Shown here piece after piece: positions 1-20,100 of a stretch of 60,000 bases of DNA. Within the stretch, counting starts at the first letter, position 1, and each line of letters opens with the position of its first letter. The DNA is taken from contig NC_064044.1 in assembly GCF_932526225.1 (NCBI RefSeq), positions 3,934,092 to 3,994,091 on the forward strand, given 5' to 3'. Under the pieces are notes generated by a model that saw nothing but the letters and a program-made list of their open reading frames with translations, made no database searches and was not told where the DNA came from. Source of the stretch: Nematostella vectensis (lineage: Eukaryota; Cnidaria; Anthozoa; Actiniaria; Edwardsiidae). The position numbers were made by a program, and so were the translations under genes.

Positions 1-609
1 AAGCATGATAGTGTGATCTTCTGAAGTGATCCATTTTCCTCCCACCAGAAAGACAAAGTTTATTGATAAGTGTGGTAAAATAAAGGAGAAATTATTTAAT
101 CTAGAATCACAGATCTATATTATTGATGTTTTTATAGCTGCAGAATTTCTTTTTTTGTATTTACAAAGACAATGTTCAGTGGTGAATACTTCAAAATAAG
201 GGGAACTATATAAACTAGATTTTTAGCTGGCACAGTTATTCAGATTATTTTTCATAACTTAAAGACGTCACCTTTTTTTACACGAGACTTATCCTTAATT
301 TTAATCATAATCAAAATACACACTATAATAGGTATTGCATCATTCTTATTAATTATATTTGGGCTTAATTTCCCTGCTGTATATGTTATTAGTTTACATT
401 AATTCATTCACTATTAATTTTGATATTATCATCATTTTTCTGGGCATCATGGCATATTTTTCTGGCTCTAATGAGGGGTTTATTGAGCTAAATGATATCG
501 TAACCAAATGCTCTTAGACATCAAGAAACAATAATATTAAGTTTGCGACCAGGGCCAGGTTTCTAGAAAGCAGATTAACGCTAACCTAGAAATGAATGCC
601 CTTTTTATC

Positions 610-915
610 AAATAAAGTTTTGATATCTGAGCCATATTTATATATCTGAGCCATATTTATATATCTGAGCCATATTTATGTATCTGAGCCATATTTATGT
701 ATCTGAGCCATATTTATGTATCTGAGCCATATTTATATATCTGAGCCATATTTATATATCTGAGCCATACTGTATTTATGTATCTGAGCCATATTTATAT
801 ATCTGGGCCATATTTATGTATCTGAGCCATATTTATGTATCTGAGCCATATTTATATATCTGAGCCATATTTATATATCTGAGCCATATTTATATATCTG
901 AGCCATATTTATCTG
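610..915. repeat. 19-bp AT-rich minisatellite in calcineurin intron
   Basis: About 16 copies of a 19-bp unit containing TATCTGAGCCATATTTAT, with A/G variation at the end of the unit and one interrupted copy near 765. It lies in the intron upstream of the first visible calcineurin exon. The rest of 1-1146 shows no coding similarity. Confidence 0.9.
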
Positions 916-1146
916 TGGGTTTGCACTAAGCTGTTTTCTAGGAACCGGCCCAAGAAGAATTGAAACCAACTATTTGTTATGGTTGCCAATGTGTCTATAC
1001 TGTCTTGACTGGGATGTATGATTGATTTTTGCTAGTACATCTTACTTTTAAATAATACAAAAAAACTAAAGCTGAATACAAGACTTCCACAGAGCTGGCT
1101 TTCATGTAGAGATTTTCCATCTTTTCTCCTTTCTGGTTTCTTTCAG

Positions 1147-8034
<6,888 letters not shown>

Positions 8035-9858
8035 AGGTGTCTGCGGCCACCAGTGATGCAGATAACCTGGGTACCATCCAAATGCTTTGAGGGCAGTGCG
8101 TATAAGAGCCATTCAAATCATGCAGTACTCTAGTCGGATCCTCTTTTACTATCAAATTGGACGCAGAAGCTAGGGTTTTATAGATATGTAGTTATTATTG
8201 TAAGTTATGGAGATGAAGCTGGTCTGTTGGGTGGTTCAGGCTTGCTGGTCGAGATGCTTATTATCCCGATAGGCATCTTATATAATTGCAGTGCAGTGCA
8301 GTGCTGCGCTAAGCTGGCGTTTGCACCAAGTGCGTCTGCTGTAGGAATATAATCTATTTATATATGGTGCATAATGCCAGGAAGTGGCCAGGAACAGTCT
8401 TCACTTGATCTCCTTGGTCACTTTCTGCTTGAAGCCTGCCACTGAAATTTTGAAGCGACTAGTCCTGGGGTCTTTCTTTTGGTTTATTTTTATGTAGCTG
8501 TTACAAAATCTCTCAAATCACTGCAAAGTCTAGTATGCTCCAAACTGCGATAGCACTGCGGTAGCTATGGTTATTTATCCTTTGATTACTAACCCTGTCT
8601 AGCTATGGTCATTTATCTTATTGGATTACTAACACTGCAGTAGCTATGGTCATTTATCCTTTGATTGCAATCACTGACCTCACTACCTCTGTTAACCATG
8701 AAAGAACTATGTAAAGTACTATATAGTGCTTTATAACTGCTTTGTTCCATTTCGTTTATTTTTATTATGGCATCAATGAGAAAACAAATGGCGGAAAATT
8801 AATATTGCAAAGAGGTGGAATACAGACTTGTAGTCACTGTTCAAATATACGTTTTTCCAGTACTGTACAGTATATATTATATACAGTATATAACTGTTAT
8901 GTAGCCAATGTTTCTTTGGTGTACGCTTAACACGTAACTTAGTACCCCCCCCCCCCCCCCCTTCCTTGGTTAACTCCTGTTAGGAAGACAAAAAAAAACC
9001 ATTTTCTTCTACACCTATCTGCGCAGACCTGTATATTTGATTACCCTGTTACTATATTATTGAAGAATATACTAGGACCAGTTCATTGATTAAACCTAGG
9101 TACATTATTTTATCTGTATGTTAACATGAGGTAGATACTTTTGTCCTTTCAGTCGCAAGTGACCCAAATTTTTTTTTTCCTTTTCATGAGAAAGTTCTAT
9201 ACAGCTAAAAGCTTGATCAGTTTAGAGTGGTTTTCAAAAACCCGTGAAATACTTTTTAGTTTACTAATACTAATACTAATACACTGTAATGTCTTTGTTC
9301 TCTTTTGTTCTGGCTTGACTATTACATTTTAACAACTACATTTTGTTGCACGGGATTTTGAAAGCCACCCTATATTGTGGGGTGACTATGATCAGGTGAC
9401 GCTGATCACTTCTTGGATTGAAAGGGTTTAAAAGTTTAACTGCCTCTTCCAGACTTTATTACAGAACTCTTTGACTCTAAAAGATGGTTTATTTGTGCCG
9501 ACTTTTCGGGTCGATTTGTGTGCGTGTTTAGAACTCCGCAAATGCTCTGGCCAAAAATAGCCCGAAAAATTGGTACATGTGAGTTACCTTTAATTTTTGT
9601 TCTGGTTCTTGTAGAATATCCCGTGATCTGTACTTCGCTCGCTAGTTGTCTGTAGCTAGGCGAATTTCTGAAGAAAACAAAAATGTAAATTGATCAACAT
9701 TTCATCTCATGAAGAAAGTTCGAATATTTATGAACCCTGTCCAAAAAATGTCAGAATTATTAATCTTAAATTTCTTTTGGAATCTATTAAAATCTAATTA
9801 AACTGGTAAAACGACGTTATTATTATCCGACTGATGAGGATTTGCAATATATTGCCAT
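8035..9858. other. Intergenic stretch, no gene seen
   Basis: No coding similarity on either strand. It contains three copies of a roughly 60-bp unit with GTAGCTATGGTCATTTATC (8560-8665), a palindromic TATATA-rich patch near 8870, and a poly-C run at 8945-8961. Confidence 0.6.
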
Positions 9859-12800
9859 ACCAGGGTCGTTTCACGCGTGTTGCTTTATCAGGATGATAAT
9901 GCGCGTGTTGCTATATCAGGGTGATAATGCGTGTGTTGCTACATCAGGGTGGTTACACGCGTGTTGCTATATCAGGGTGGTTACACGCGTGTCGCTATAT
10001 CAGGGTGGTTACACGCCTGTTGCTATATCAGGGTGGTTACACGCGTGTCGCTATATCAGGGTGGTTACACGCGCGTCGCTATATCAGGGTGGTTCACGCG
10101 TGTTGCTACATCAGGGTGGTTACACGCGTGTTGCTATATCAGGGTGGTTACATGCGTGTCGCTATATCAGGGTGGTTACACGCCTGTTGCTATATCAGGG
10201 TGGTTACACGCGTGTTGCTATATCAGGGTGGTTACACGCGCGTCGCTATATCAGGGTGGTTCACGCGTGTTGCTATATCAAGGTGGTTACACGCGTGTTG
10301 CTATATCAGGGTGGTTACACGCGTGTTGCTATATCAGGGTGGTTACACGCGTGTTGCTATATCAGGGTGGTTACACGCGTGTTGCTATATTCAGGGTGGT
10401 TACACGCGTGTTGCTATGTCAGGGTGGTTACACGCGTGTTGCTATATTCAGGGTGGTTACACGCGTGATGCTATATCAGGGTGGTTACACGCGTGTTGCT
10501 ATATCAGGGTGGTTACACGCGTGATGCCATATCAGGGTGGTTACACGCGTGATGCCATATCAGGGTGGTTACACGCGAGTTGCTATATCAGGATAATTAT
10601 GCGCGTGTTGCTATATCAGGATAATTATGCGCTTGTTGCTATATCAGGGTGGTTACACGCGTGTTGCTATATCAGGATAATTATGCGCGTGTTGCTATAT
10701 CAGGGTGATTATACGCGTGTTGCTATATCAGGGTGGTTACACGCGTGATGCAACATCACGGTGGTTACACGCGTGTTGCTATATCAGGGTGGTTATCCGC
10801 GTGTTGCTATATCAGGGTGGTTACACGCGTGTTCCTATATCAGGGTGGTTACACGCGTGTTGCTATACCATGGTGGTTTCATGCGTGTTGCTATGTCAGG
10901 GTGGTTTCACGCGTGTTGCTATCTCACGGTAGTTACGCGTGTTGCTATATCAGGGTGGTTACACGCGTGTTGCTTTATCAGGGTGGTTACACGCGTGTTG
11001 CTATATCAGGATAATTAAGCGCGTGTTGCTATATCAGGGCAATTATGCGCGTGTTGCTATATCAGGGTGGTTACACGCGTGATGCAACATCACGGTGGTT
11101 ACACGCGTGTTGCTATATCAGGGTGGTTACACGCGTGTTGCTATATCAGGGTGGTTACACGCGTGTTGCTATACCATGGTGGTTTCATGCGTGTTGCTAT
11201 GTCAGGGTGGTTTCACGCGTGTTGCTATCTCACGGTAGTTACGCGTGTTGCTATATCAGGGTGGCTACGCACGTGTTGATATATCAGGGTGGTTACACGC
11301 GTGTTGCTGTATCAGGGTGGTTACACGCGTAATGCTATATCAGGGTGGTTACACGCGTGTTGCTATATCAGGGTGGTTACACGTGTGATGCTATATCAGG
11401 GTGGTTACACGCGTGTTGCTATATCAGGGTGGTTACACGCGTGTTGCTATATCTGGGTGATTTTACGCGTGTTGCTATGTCAGGGTGGTTACACGCGTGT
11501 TTCTTTATCAGGGTGATTTTTTGCGTGATGCTATATCAGGGTGATTACACGCGTGTTGCTATATCAGGGTGGTTACATGCGTGTTGCTATATCAGGGTGG
11601 TTATCCGCGTGTTGCTATATCACGGTGGTTATCCGCGTGTTTCTATATCACGGTGGTTACACGCGTGTTGCTATATCAGGGTGGTTACACGCGTGCTGCT
11701 ATACCATGGTGGTTTCATGCGTGTTGCTATGTCAGGGTGGTTTCACGCGTGTTGCTATCTCACGGTAGTTACACGCGTTTTGCTATATCAGGGTGGTTAC
11801 ACGCCTGTTGCTATATCAGGGTGGTTAAACGCGTGTTGCTATATCAGGGTGGTTACATACGTGTCGCTATATCAGGGTGGTTACACGCGTGTCGCTCTAT
11901 CAGGGTGGTTTCACACGTGTTGCTATATCAGGGTGGTTACACGGGTGTTGCTATATCAGGTTGGTTATCCGCGTGTTGCTATATCAGGGTGGTTACACGC
12001 GTGTTGCTATATCAGGGAGGTTACACGCGTTGCTATATCAGGGTGGTAACACTCGTGTTGCTATATCTGGGTGGTTACACACGTGTTGCTATATCAGGTT
12101 GGTTATCCGCGTGTTGCTATATCAGGGTGGTTACACGCGTTTTGCTATATCAGGGTGGTTACACGCGTGATGCTATATCAGGGTGGTTACACGCGTGATG
12201 CTATATCAGGGTGGTTACACGCGTGTTGCTATATCAGGGTGATTTTGCGCGTGTTGCTATATCAGGATAATTATGCGCGTGTTGCTATATCAGGGTGGTT
12301 ACGCGCGTGTTGCTATATCAGGGTGGTTACGCGCGCATTGCTATATCAGGGTGCTTACGCGCGTGTTGCTATATCAGGATAATTATGCGCGTGTTGCTAT
12401 ATCAGGGTGATTTTGCGCGTGTTGCTCTATCAGGGTGGTTACACGCGTGTTGCTATATCAGGGTGGTTACACGCGTGATGCTATATCAGGGTGGTTACAC
12501 GCGTGTTGCTATATCAGAGTGGTTATCCGCGTGTTGCTATGTCAGGGTGGTTATGCGCGTGTTGCTATATCATGGTGATTTTGCGCGTGTTGCTATATCA
12601 GGATAATTATGCGCGTGTTGATATATCAGGGTGGTTACGCCATGTTGCTATATCATGGTGGTTACGCGCGTGTTGCTATATCAGGATAATTATGCGTGTG
12701 TTGCTATATCAGGATGGTTACACGCGTGTTGCTATATCAGGATAATTACGCGCGTGTTGCTGTATCAGGGTGATTATGCGCTTGTTGCTATATCAGGGTG

Positions 12801-15800
12801 GTTACACGCGTGTTGCTATATCAGGGTGGCTACGCGCGTGTTGCTATATCAGAATAATTACGCGCGTGTTGCTATATCAGGGTGGTTACACGCGTGTTTC
12901 TATATCAGGGTGGTTACACGCGTGTTGCTATATCGGTGATTTTGCGCGTGTTGCTATATCAGGATAATTATGCGCGTGTTGCTATATCAGGGTGGTTACG
13001 CGCGTGTTGCTATATCAGGGTGGTTACGCGCGTGTTGCTATATCAGGATAATTATGCGCTTGTTGCTATATCAGGGTGGTTACACGCGTGTTGCTATATC
13101 AGGGAGGTTACACGCGTGTTGCTATATCGGTGATTTTGCGCTTGTCGCTATATCAGGGTGGTTACACGCGTGTTGCTATATCAGGGTGGTTACACGCGTG
13201 TTGCTATATCAGGGTGGTTACACGCGTGTTGCTATATCAGGGTGGTTACACGCGTGATGCAACATCACGGTGGTTACACGCGTGTTGCTATATCAGGATA
13301 ATTATGCGCGTGTTGTTATATCAGGGTGGTTACACGCGTGTTGCTATATCAGGATAATTATGCGCGTGTTGCTATATCAGGGTGATTATGCGCGTGATGC
13401 AACATCACGGTTGTTACACGCGTGTTGCTATATCAGGGTGGTTATCCGCGTGTTGCTGTATCAGGGTGGTTACACGCGTGTTGCTATATCAGGGTGGTTA
13501 CATACGTGTCGCTATATCAGGGTGGTTACACGCGTGTCGCTCTATCAGGGTGGTTTCACACGTGTTGCTATATCAGGGTGGTTACACGCGTGTTGCTATA
13601 TCAGGTTGGTTATCCGCGTGTTGCTATATCAGGGTGGTTACACGCGTGTTGCTATATCAGGGAGGTTACACGCTTTGCTATATCAGGGTGGTTACACGCG
13701 TGTTGCTATATCTGGGTGGTTAAACACGTGTTGCTATATCAGGTTGGTTATCCGCGTGTTGCTATATCAGGGTGGTTACACGCGTGATGCTATATCAGGG
13801 TGGTTACACGCGTTTTGCTATATCAGGGTGGTTACACGCGTGATGCTATATCAGGGTGGTTACACGCGTGTTGCTATATCAGGGTGGTTACACGCGTGTT
13901 GCTATATCAGGGTGGTTACACGCGTGTTGCTATATCAGAGTGGTTATCCGGATGATGCTATATCAGGGTGGTTACACGCGCGTCGCTATATCGGTGATTT
14001 TGCGCGTGTTGCAATATCAGGATAATTTTGCGCGTGTTGCTATATCAGGGTGGTTACGCGCGTGTTGCTATATCAGGGTGGTTATCCGGGTGTTTCTATA
14101 TCAGGGTGGTTACACGCGTTTTGCTATATCAGGGTGGTTACACGCTTGTTGCTATATCAGAGTGGTTATCCGGATGATGCTATATCAGGGTGGTTACACG
14201 CGCGTCGCTATATCGGTGATTTTGCGCGTGTTGCTATATCATCATAATTATGCGCGTGTTGCTATATCAGGGTGGTTACACGCATCATGCTATATCAGGG
14301 TGGTTATCCGCGTGTTTCTATATCAGGGTGGTTACACGCGTTTTGCTATATCAGGGTGGTTACACGCGTGATGCTATATCAGGGTGGTTACACGCGTGAT
14401 GCTATATCAGGGTGGTTACACGCGTGTTGCTATATCAGGGTGGTTACACGCGTGTTGCTATATCAGGGTGGTTATCCGCGTGTTTCTATATCAGGGTGGT
14501 TACACGCGTGTTGCTATATCAGGGTGGTTACACGCGTGTTGCTATATCAGGGTGGTTACACGCGTGTTGCTATATCAGGGTGGTTACACGCGTGTTGCTA
14601 TATCAGGGTGGTTACACGCGTGTTGCTATATCAGGGTGGTTACACGCGTGTTGCTATATCAGGGTGGTTACACGCGTGTTGCTATATCAGGGTGGTTACA
14701 CGCGTGTTGCTATATCAGGGTGGTTACACGCGTGTCGCTATATCAGGGTGGTTACACGCCTGTTGCTATATCAGGGTGGTTACACGCGTGTCGCTATATC
14801 AGGGTGGTTACACGCGCGTCGCTATATCAGGGTGGTTACACGCGTGATGCTATATCAGGGTGGTTACACGCGTGTTGCTATATCAGGGTGGTTATCCGCG
14901 TGTTTCTATATCAGGGTGGTTACACGCGTGTGGCTATATCAGGGTGGTTACATGCGTGTTGCTATATCAGGGTGGTTACACGCGTGTTGCTATATCAGGG
15001 TGGTTATCCGCGTGTTGCTATATCACGGTAGTTGCACGCGTGTTGCTATACCAGGGTGTTTTCATGCGTGTCGCTATATCAGGGTGGTTACACGCGTGAT
15101 GCTATATTAGGGTGGTTTAACGCGTGTTGCTATATCAGGGTGGTTACACGCGTGTCGCTATATCAGGGTGGTTTCACACGTGTTGCTATATCAGGGTGGT
15201 TACACGCGTGTTGCTATATCAGGGTGGTTACACGCGTGTTGCTATATCAGGGTGGTTATCCGCGTGTTGCTATATCACGGTAGTTGCACGCGTGTTGCTA
15301 TACCAGGGTGTTTTCATGCGTGTCGCTATATCAGGGTGGTTACACGCGTGATGCTATATTAGGGTGGTTTAACGCGTGTTGCTATATCGGTGGTTACGCG
15401 CGTGTCGCTATATCAGGGTTGTTACACGCGTGTTGCTATATCAGGTTGGTTACACGCGTGATGCTATATCAGGGTGGTTACACGCGTGTTTCTCTGTCAG
15501 GGTGATAACACGCGTTTGTTGCTTATCAGGGTGGCATTATGCGCGTGTTTCTTTATCGTGCTCGTGTTACGCGCGTGTTTCACTATCAGGGTGGTAACAT
15601 GCGTATTGCTATATCAGGGTTGTTACACGCGTGTTGCTATATCAGGGTGGTTACACGCGTGTTGCTATATCAGGGTGGTTACACGCGTGTTGCTATATCA
15701 GGGCGGTTACACGCGTGTTGCTATATCAGAGTTGTTACACGCGTGATGCAACATCAAGGTGGTTACACGCGTGTTGCTATATCAGGGTGGTTACACGCGT

Positions 15801-16290
15801 GTTGCTATACCAGGGTGATTATGCGCGTGTTGCTTTATCAGGGTGGTTACACGCGTGTTGCTATATTAGGGTGGTTTAACGTGTGTTGCTATACCAAGGT
15901 GGTTTTCCGCGTGTTGATATATCAGGGTGGTTTCACGCGTGTTTCTATATCAGGGTGGTTACGCGCGTGTTGCTATATTAGGGTGGTTACACGCGTGTTT
16001 CTCTGTCAGGGTGATAACACGCGTTTGTTGCTTATCAGGTTGGCATTATGTGCGTGTTTCTTTATCGTTCTCGTGTTACGCGCGTGTTTCTCTATCAGGG
16101 TGGTAACATGCGTATTGCTATATCAGGGTTGTTACACGCCTGTTGCTATATCGTGTTGCTACATCAGGGTGGTTACACGCGTGTTGTTATATCAGGGTAG
16201 TTATGCGTGTGATAACACGCGTGTGTTGCTTATCAGGTTAGCATTACGCGCGTGTTTCTCTATCAGGGTGGTAACTCGCGTATTGCTTTA
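9859..16290. repeat. Very large 28-bp minisatellite, about 230 copies
   Basis: Roughly 6.4 kb of a 28-bp unit reading TATATCAGGGTGGTTACACG then CGTGTTGC. The core ACACGCGTGT is a perfect palindrome and alternates purine and pyrimidine. Common variants replace GGTGGTTACAC with GGATAATTATGC, keeping the CGCG core. Higher-order blocks recur, for example the CCATGGTGGTTTCATGCG block near 10866, 11172 and 11703, and paired blocks at 14990-15120 and 15240-15370. It lies between the calcineurin 3' end and the DLG5 promoter. All three + frames are open because the unit has no stop, so predicted proteins here are artefacts. Confidence 0.97.
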
Positions 16291-16399
16291 TCAGGTGCTA
16301 TTTATATGTGTGGGTGTGGCGTCTTATCTAAGCGGGCCCAAAGCCTACCAGAGAAGACCCCAACCGGCAAGCAGATTGCAATATTTGTTATCAAATAAA

Positions 16400-16853
16400 T
16401 CTTGATTTACTTTACCAAGTCTGTTTGTTATTGAAACTGTTTACCACAGTTTTATGTTCTGAAATCATCCCCTATATTACTAAACCACATAAAAATATCC
16501 CATTTCTGACTCTGAAAGACTTTAAAAGATCTGACAGATGTTTACATATGTTCGCGTGTAACAGTGAAAAGCAATTGTAGCCAAGAATTTAACTCATACA
16601 TTGAGTTATCGTTTAAATTTTTGTGGCTCGCAATAGTATGTTTGTTTTGCTTCTTGCGTTTGACCCGAAGATTGTTTTCTTCCAACTTAATTGTCACGTG
16701 ACTACCATATATGGCATGTAGTCAACAAAGCGCTGACATTTATGTCAATTAGAAAGAGGTAACAAAATGCAAAATGGCGGCTCGGGCACTTAATAAACAC
16801 CCTCTCAAATCAGTCCCTAGTCAGAGAATTGGGAAATAACCAAGACAGAAACC
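16400..16853 (+). promoter_or_regulatory. DLG5 promoter and 5'UTR region
   Basis: The stretch after the minisatellite holds an E-box (GTCACGTGAC at about 16694) and a YY1-type motif AAAATGGCGGC at 16771-16781. Two small upstream frames precede the DLG5 start: ATG at 16767 (8 codons) and ATG at 16774 (21 codons, MAARALNKHP..., ending at 16839). The main ATG at 16854 follows ACC, a good start context. Motif-based inference. Confidence 0.45.
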
Positions 16854-17139
16854 ATGATGGAGAACGAATACAAGAAAATATTAGAGAGACTGCGGGTCAA
16901 GTTTCTTGCCTGTGTCACGACAGACCGATTGTTATCGCCGTTACTCGTAAGTCATGTCATATCATCGGATGAACTTCAAACGATACAGAACGAACCCCAG
17001 TCGCAGAAAGTTGGCAAGCTTCTCGATGTCGTACAAAGAAAGGACTTCCACGTTTTCAAAAGATTCTGCGTAGTTCTTGAAACAACCTTTCCTTATATGC
17101 TGAACTGTATGTTTCTTGGAGTCGAACCCCCAGCTATGG
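16854..17139 (+). CDS. DLG5: DLG5 exon 1: CARD domain
   Basis: This first coding exon encodes 95 residues with the six-helix CARD pattern: ILERLRVKFLACVTT, LLSPLLVSHVISSDEL, VGKLLDVVQRKDFHVFKRF and VVLETTFPYMLNCMF. The motif KLLDVV..RKDFHVFKRFC is typical of CARD helices 4-5. Start at 16854 was chosen over the Met two codons inward (16857) only by position; either could be used. CARDs bind other CARDs; a partner is not evident here. Confidence 0.88.
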
Positions 17140-20100
17140 GTAAGTTGAACTGATTCTATAATGATCCTTCTAAACTCATGTTTTCCTTGATATTTTTAAG
17201 GGCAATAACACTCTTATGTGAGTCAGCCGAACGCCATTTCGTATATATTTTTGTGTCAAATTCCTTCCCTGTGAGTTGAGCATATAAGATTCAAATTTTC
17301 TGCATAATTACAAATTGTTATGGGACATTTCCTTCGTCATGTTTTGACGCACAAGTTTTCTTTTTTACTGTACACAATCAAACAAACTTGAGTGTTTGTG
17401 ACTTGAAATTAATGATTTCCCACGAGTTTATACGATACGAAACTAAGTAAATAAACTAGGTTTACTACGAGCTAGAAACCTTGTTTAAGGGTGTCGAAAC
17501 TCAACCCTCGGCTCATGGTTTCCATCGCACGCAAGAACAACAAAACTACATAAATTCGATTCTTGTTAATCTCAAGACTACAAAACAGCATTGTTTTACT
17601 CTAATTTAATGAATTCTGAGTATCAGTTCTATAGAGAACCTACAAATCCACCTCTTCCTTGTTGTGTCTCACGGTAAAATTCGATATCTTTTATATCGCA
17701 GAAATAAGGCATATAGACTCCACTCCATCGCGTTTTAACTTCAAAATCTACTTATTGCATGGAACTTCTTTGTTCTGTCGGTGAAAGTCTAAAAGAGTAT
17801 CACGAGTGATAGCTTTGTGTTGTTCGATGGGATTGAGTTTGAATGTATAAAATTATCTTACGATGATGAATTGTGTTATGCATATTATGGCTGCTGTTTT
17901 TGGACCGTGGGATTTTAGTCTCCTCCATAAAGGATTGTATTTCTCATTGTAACATAATATCATTAATCGTCTCCACAGCTTCAGCCAGGCTTGAAAAAGC
18001 AAATCAGAATAAAACGGAAAACGAGGTCGAGGCGAATTCACCCCGGCACATTAAATGTGAGTAATCAACTTAAGCCCTATTCCTGGAAGCCACTAAAGTG
18101 CACGCCCGATCACTTGTTCGATTGTGCCTGTTCTATTTCTGCTGATTTATGTAACAAGACCTACTACCAAATAAGCATCTCGTAGCTGGAATTAGATGTA
18201 AAAATTAGAGAGAAGCGTACAATTTTGCTCTTTGATCTCGATGTTTTTGTTTGTCAGTCCTGGCACGTCACTCGTGAGCGGACGCACAATTCTGTTATTG
18301 TTTACTTTGTTTCAGCTCGAAAAAAAAAATTTGAATCTATAAAATAAAAACTAAAATGTGCATCAAGAACTTTTTCTTGTTATTCTACACTTCTGATTTT
18401 CTCGTTGTTGTGTTCTGGATTCTTTTGGCAAACTTTTTGGTCATTTATTTGTGAGCTGTCGTTATTAAAAGGTCCTAAACACTGCGACCTTATAAGCGTA
18501 AAATGAGAGCGGCTTTTAGTCACAGCTCAGACCAAAGGGACTTGATAAACATTATTGACAGTCGAGAAGATCAGAGCCATTCAGCATGCCCCTATCACCC
18601 ATGAAAGCGATAAAACCGTGCTGATACTAGGTCACACCAGATAGACTAACCACCGAAAGACACAGCAGCATTATCTTTTAGAACTGGATTGACAGGGTTT
18701 CCTATAAGACTTGGGCAATATGGAATCAATGATCAAGGGTTCTAGAAAATGATCTGTACTTGGTTTAGTAAGAGATTGCTGTTATGTGTGTAGCAGCTTC
18801 CAGTTAAAGAGTACTTTTACAAAAACTAAGAACGAGACATGAACTATCTTAGGTGTCGTTTGAGGTGAAATAATAATTAGTAGGGTGCTGGGATGTAGTG
18901 TGATATCAGTGATTAAAACAAGAAAGACAGGCTGTGATAACCCTTTGTTCATCTGATAAAACCATAGACAAGAAGGGGTCTTTGGACAAAGAACACAGAT
19001 TTGTTGAGTTGCTTAAAAACCTTTTATCTAAGGTCCACAGGAAATTCGAAATAGAGTATAAAAGAAGAAAATGGGTGGATAGGGATTGAATCCAAACAAA
19101 ATATGTGATGCTCAACAAACAACAAATGAACCCCAGTATTGCTGGGTGCAAAATGGTAAATAACTGGTTGTACACCTCGGGGAAGATTCCACAAGTCCTA
19201 GGACACCCCTAATTCAAGCTATACACAAGGAGTGTGTCAATACCAAGCCTTAAGAATTGGGGACACAAAACATACCAAACTGGTCAATTCCTTGGAACTT
19301 TTTAAAATACATGCACCCCTGACCCCTTATCCTTGGGTTGGTAATAGTAAAGCACAGCCCCTCTTATTTAACCCCACTTAAAGCAAATATGAATCCCTTT
19401 AATTTGATTTTGAATATTCATATATTTATCTACCAATACGGTCAAGCCACTATTAGGGGGTACCCTCTTTGCAACGGTCACTTACTAAAGTCCAAAATAA
19501 TCCTTCTCATATAAACTGTAAACTTGACTTCTATTTAGCAATCACCTCTATTAACCAGGCATGCTTATCACCACATTGAGGATCTCGTTTGCCAACTTTC
19601 ATTGTATTTGGCCTCTATTAAGCAGTTGCTTGGCCTAGATCACCCAGATTTTCCTCTTATGACTTGAATATTTTATACTTAGAGCTCAGCCATTTTTAAC
19701 ACAGATGCATCAAGTGATCATGTGTTCTTTATAGACTATTTGTGGGAGATAGAGTAGATAGAGTAGAGCTCCTGTTTTTTTTTTCACATTTTGGCCTAAA
19801 TAAGAAACCTCTAATCAGCCTTCACTTGTCCAAGTCCGACTGTGACCCCTTAATGGAGGTTCAACTATAATAAACAACCTGTGTATCAGCGAGCTACTTA
19901 CAAAACAACAGAAGTGTGCCTATAAAAAGCAGATGAAAATTTTTTGATTATATAGCGTTCTATTTATAAAATAAAATAAGTGAAAACTTAAGGCTAGTTG
20001 TTTTTCCATACAAAATTTCCACCTATATAACATATATAACCTAATAACATATATAGGGAGAGATAGAAATTGCAAACAGAAAAGAAAATTGAAACCATTA

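Noticed and set aside
9859-16290. CRISPR-like array of 28-bp repeats
   Set aside because: The repeats are directly adjacent with no unique spacers, and the DNA is from an animal genome.
9842-16405. Many overlapping + strand reading frames (up to 288 codons) of repeated Tyr-Gln-Gly-Gly-Tyr-Thr-Arg type
   Set aside because: They are the three frames of a stop-free 28-bp minisatellite. All frames look equally 'good', and no splice signals or start context exist.
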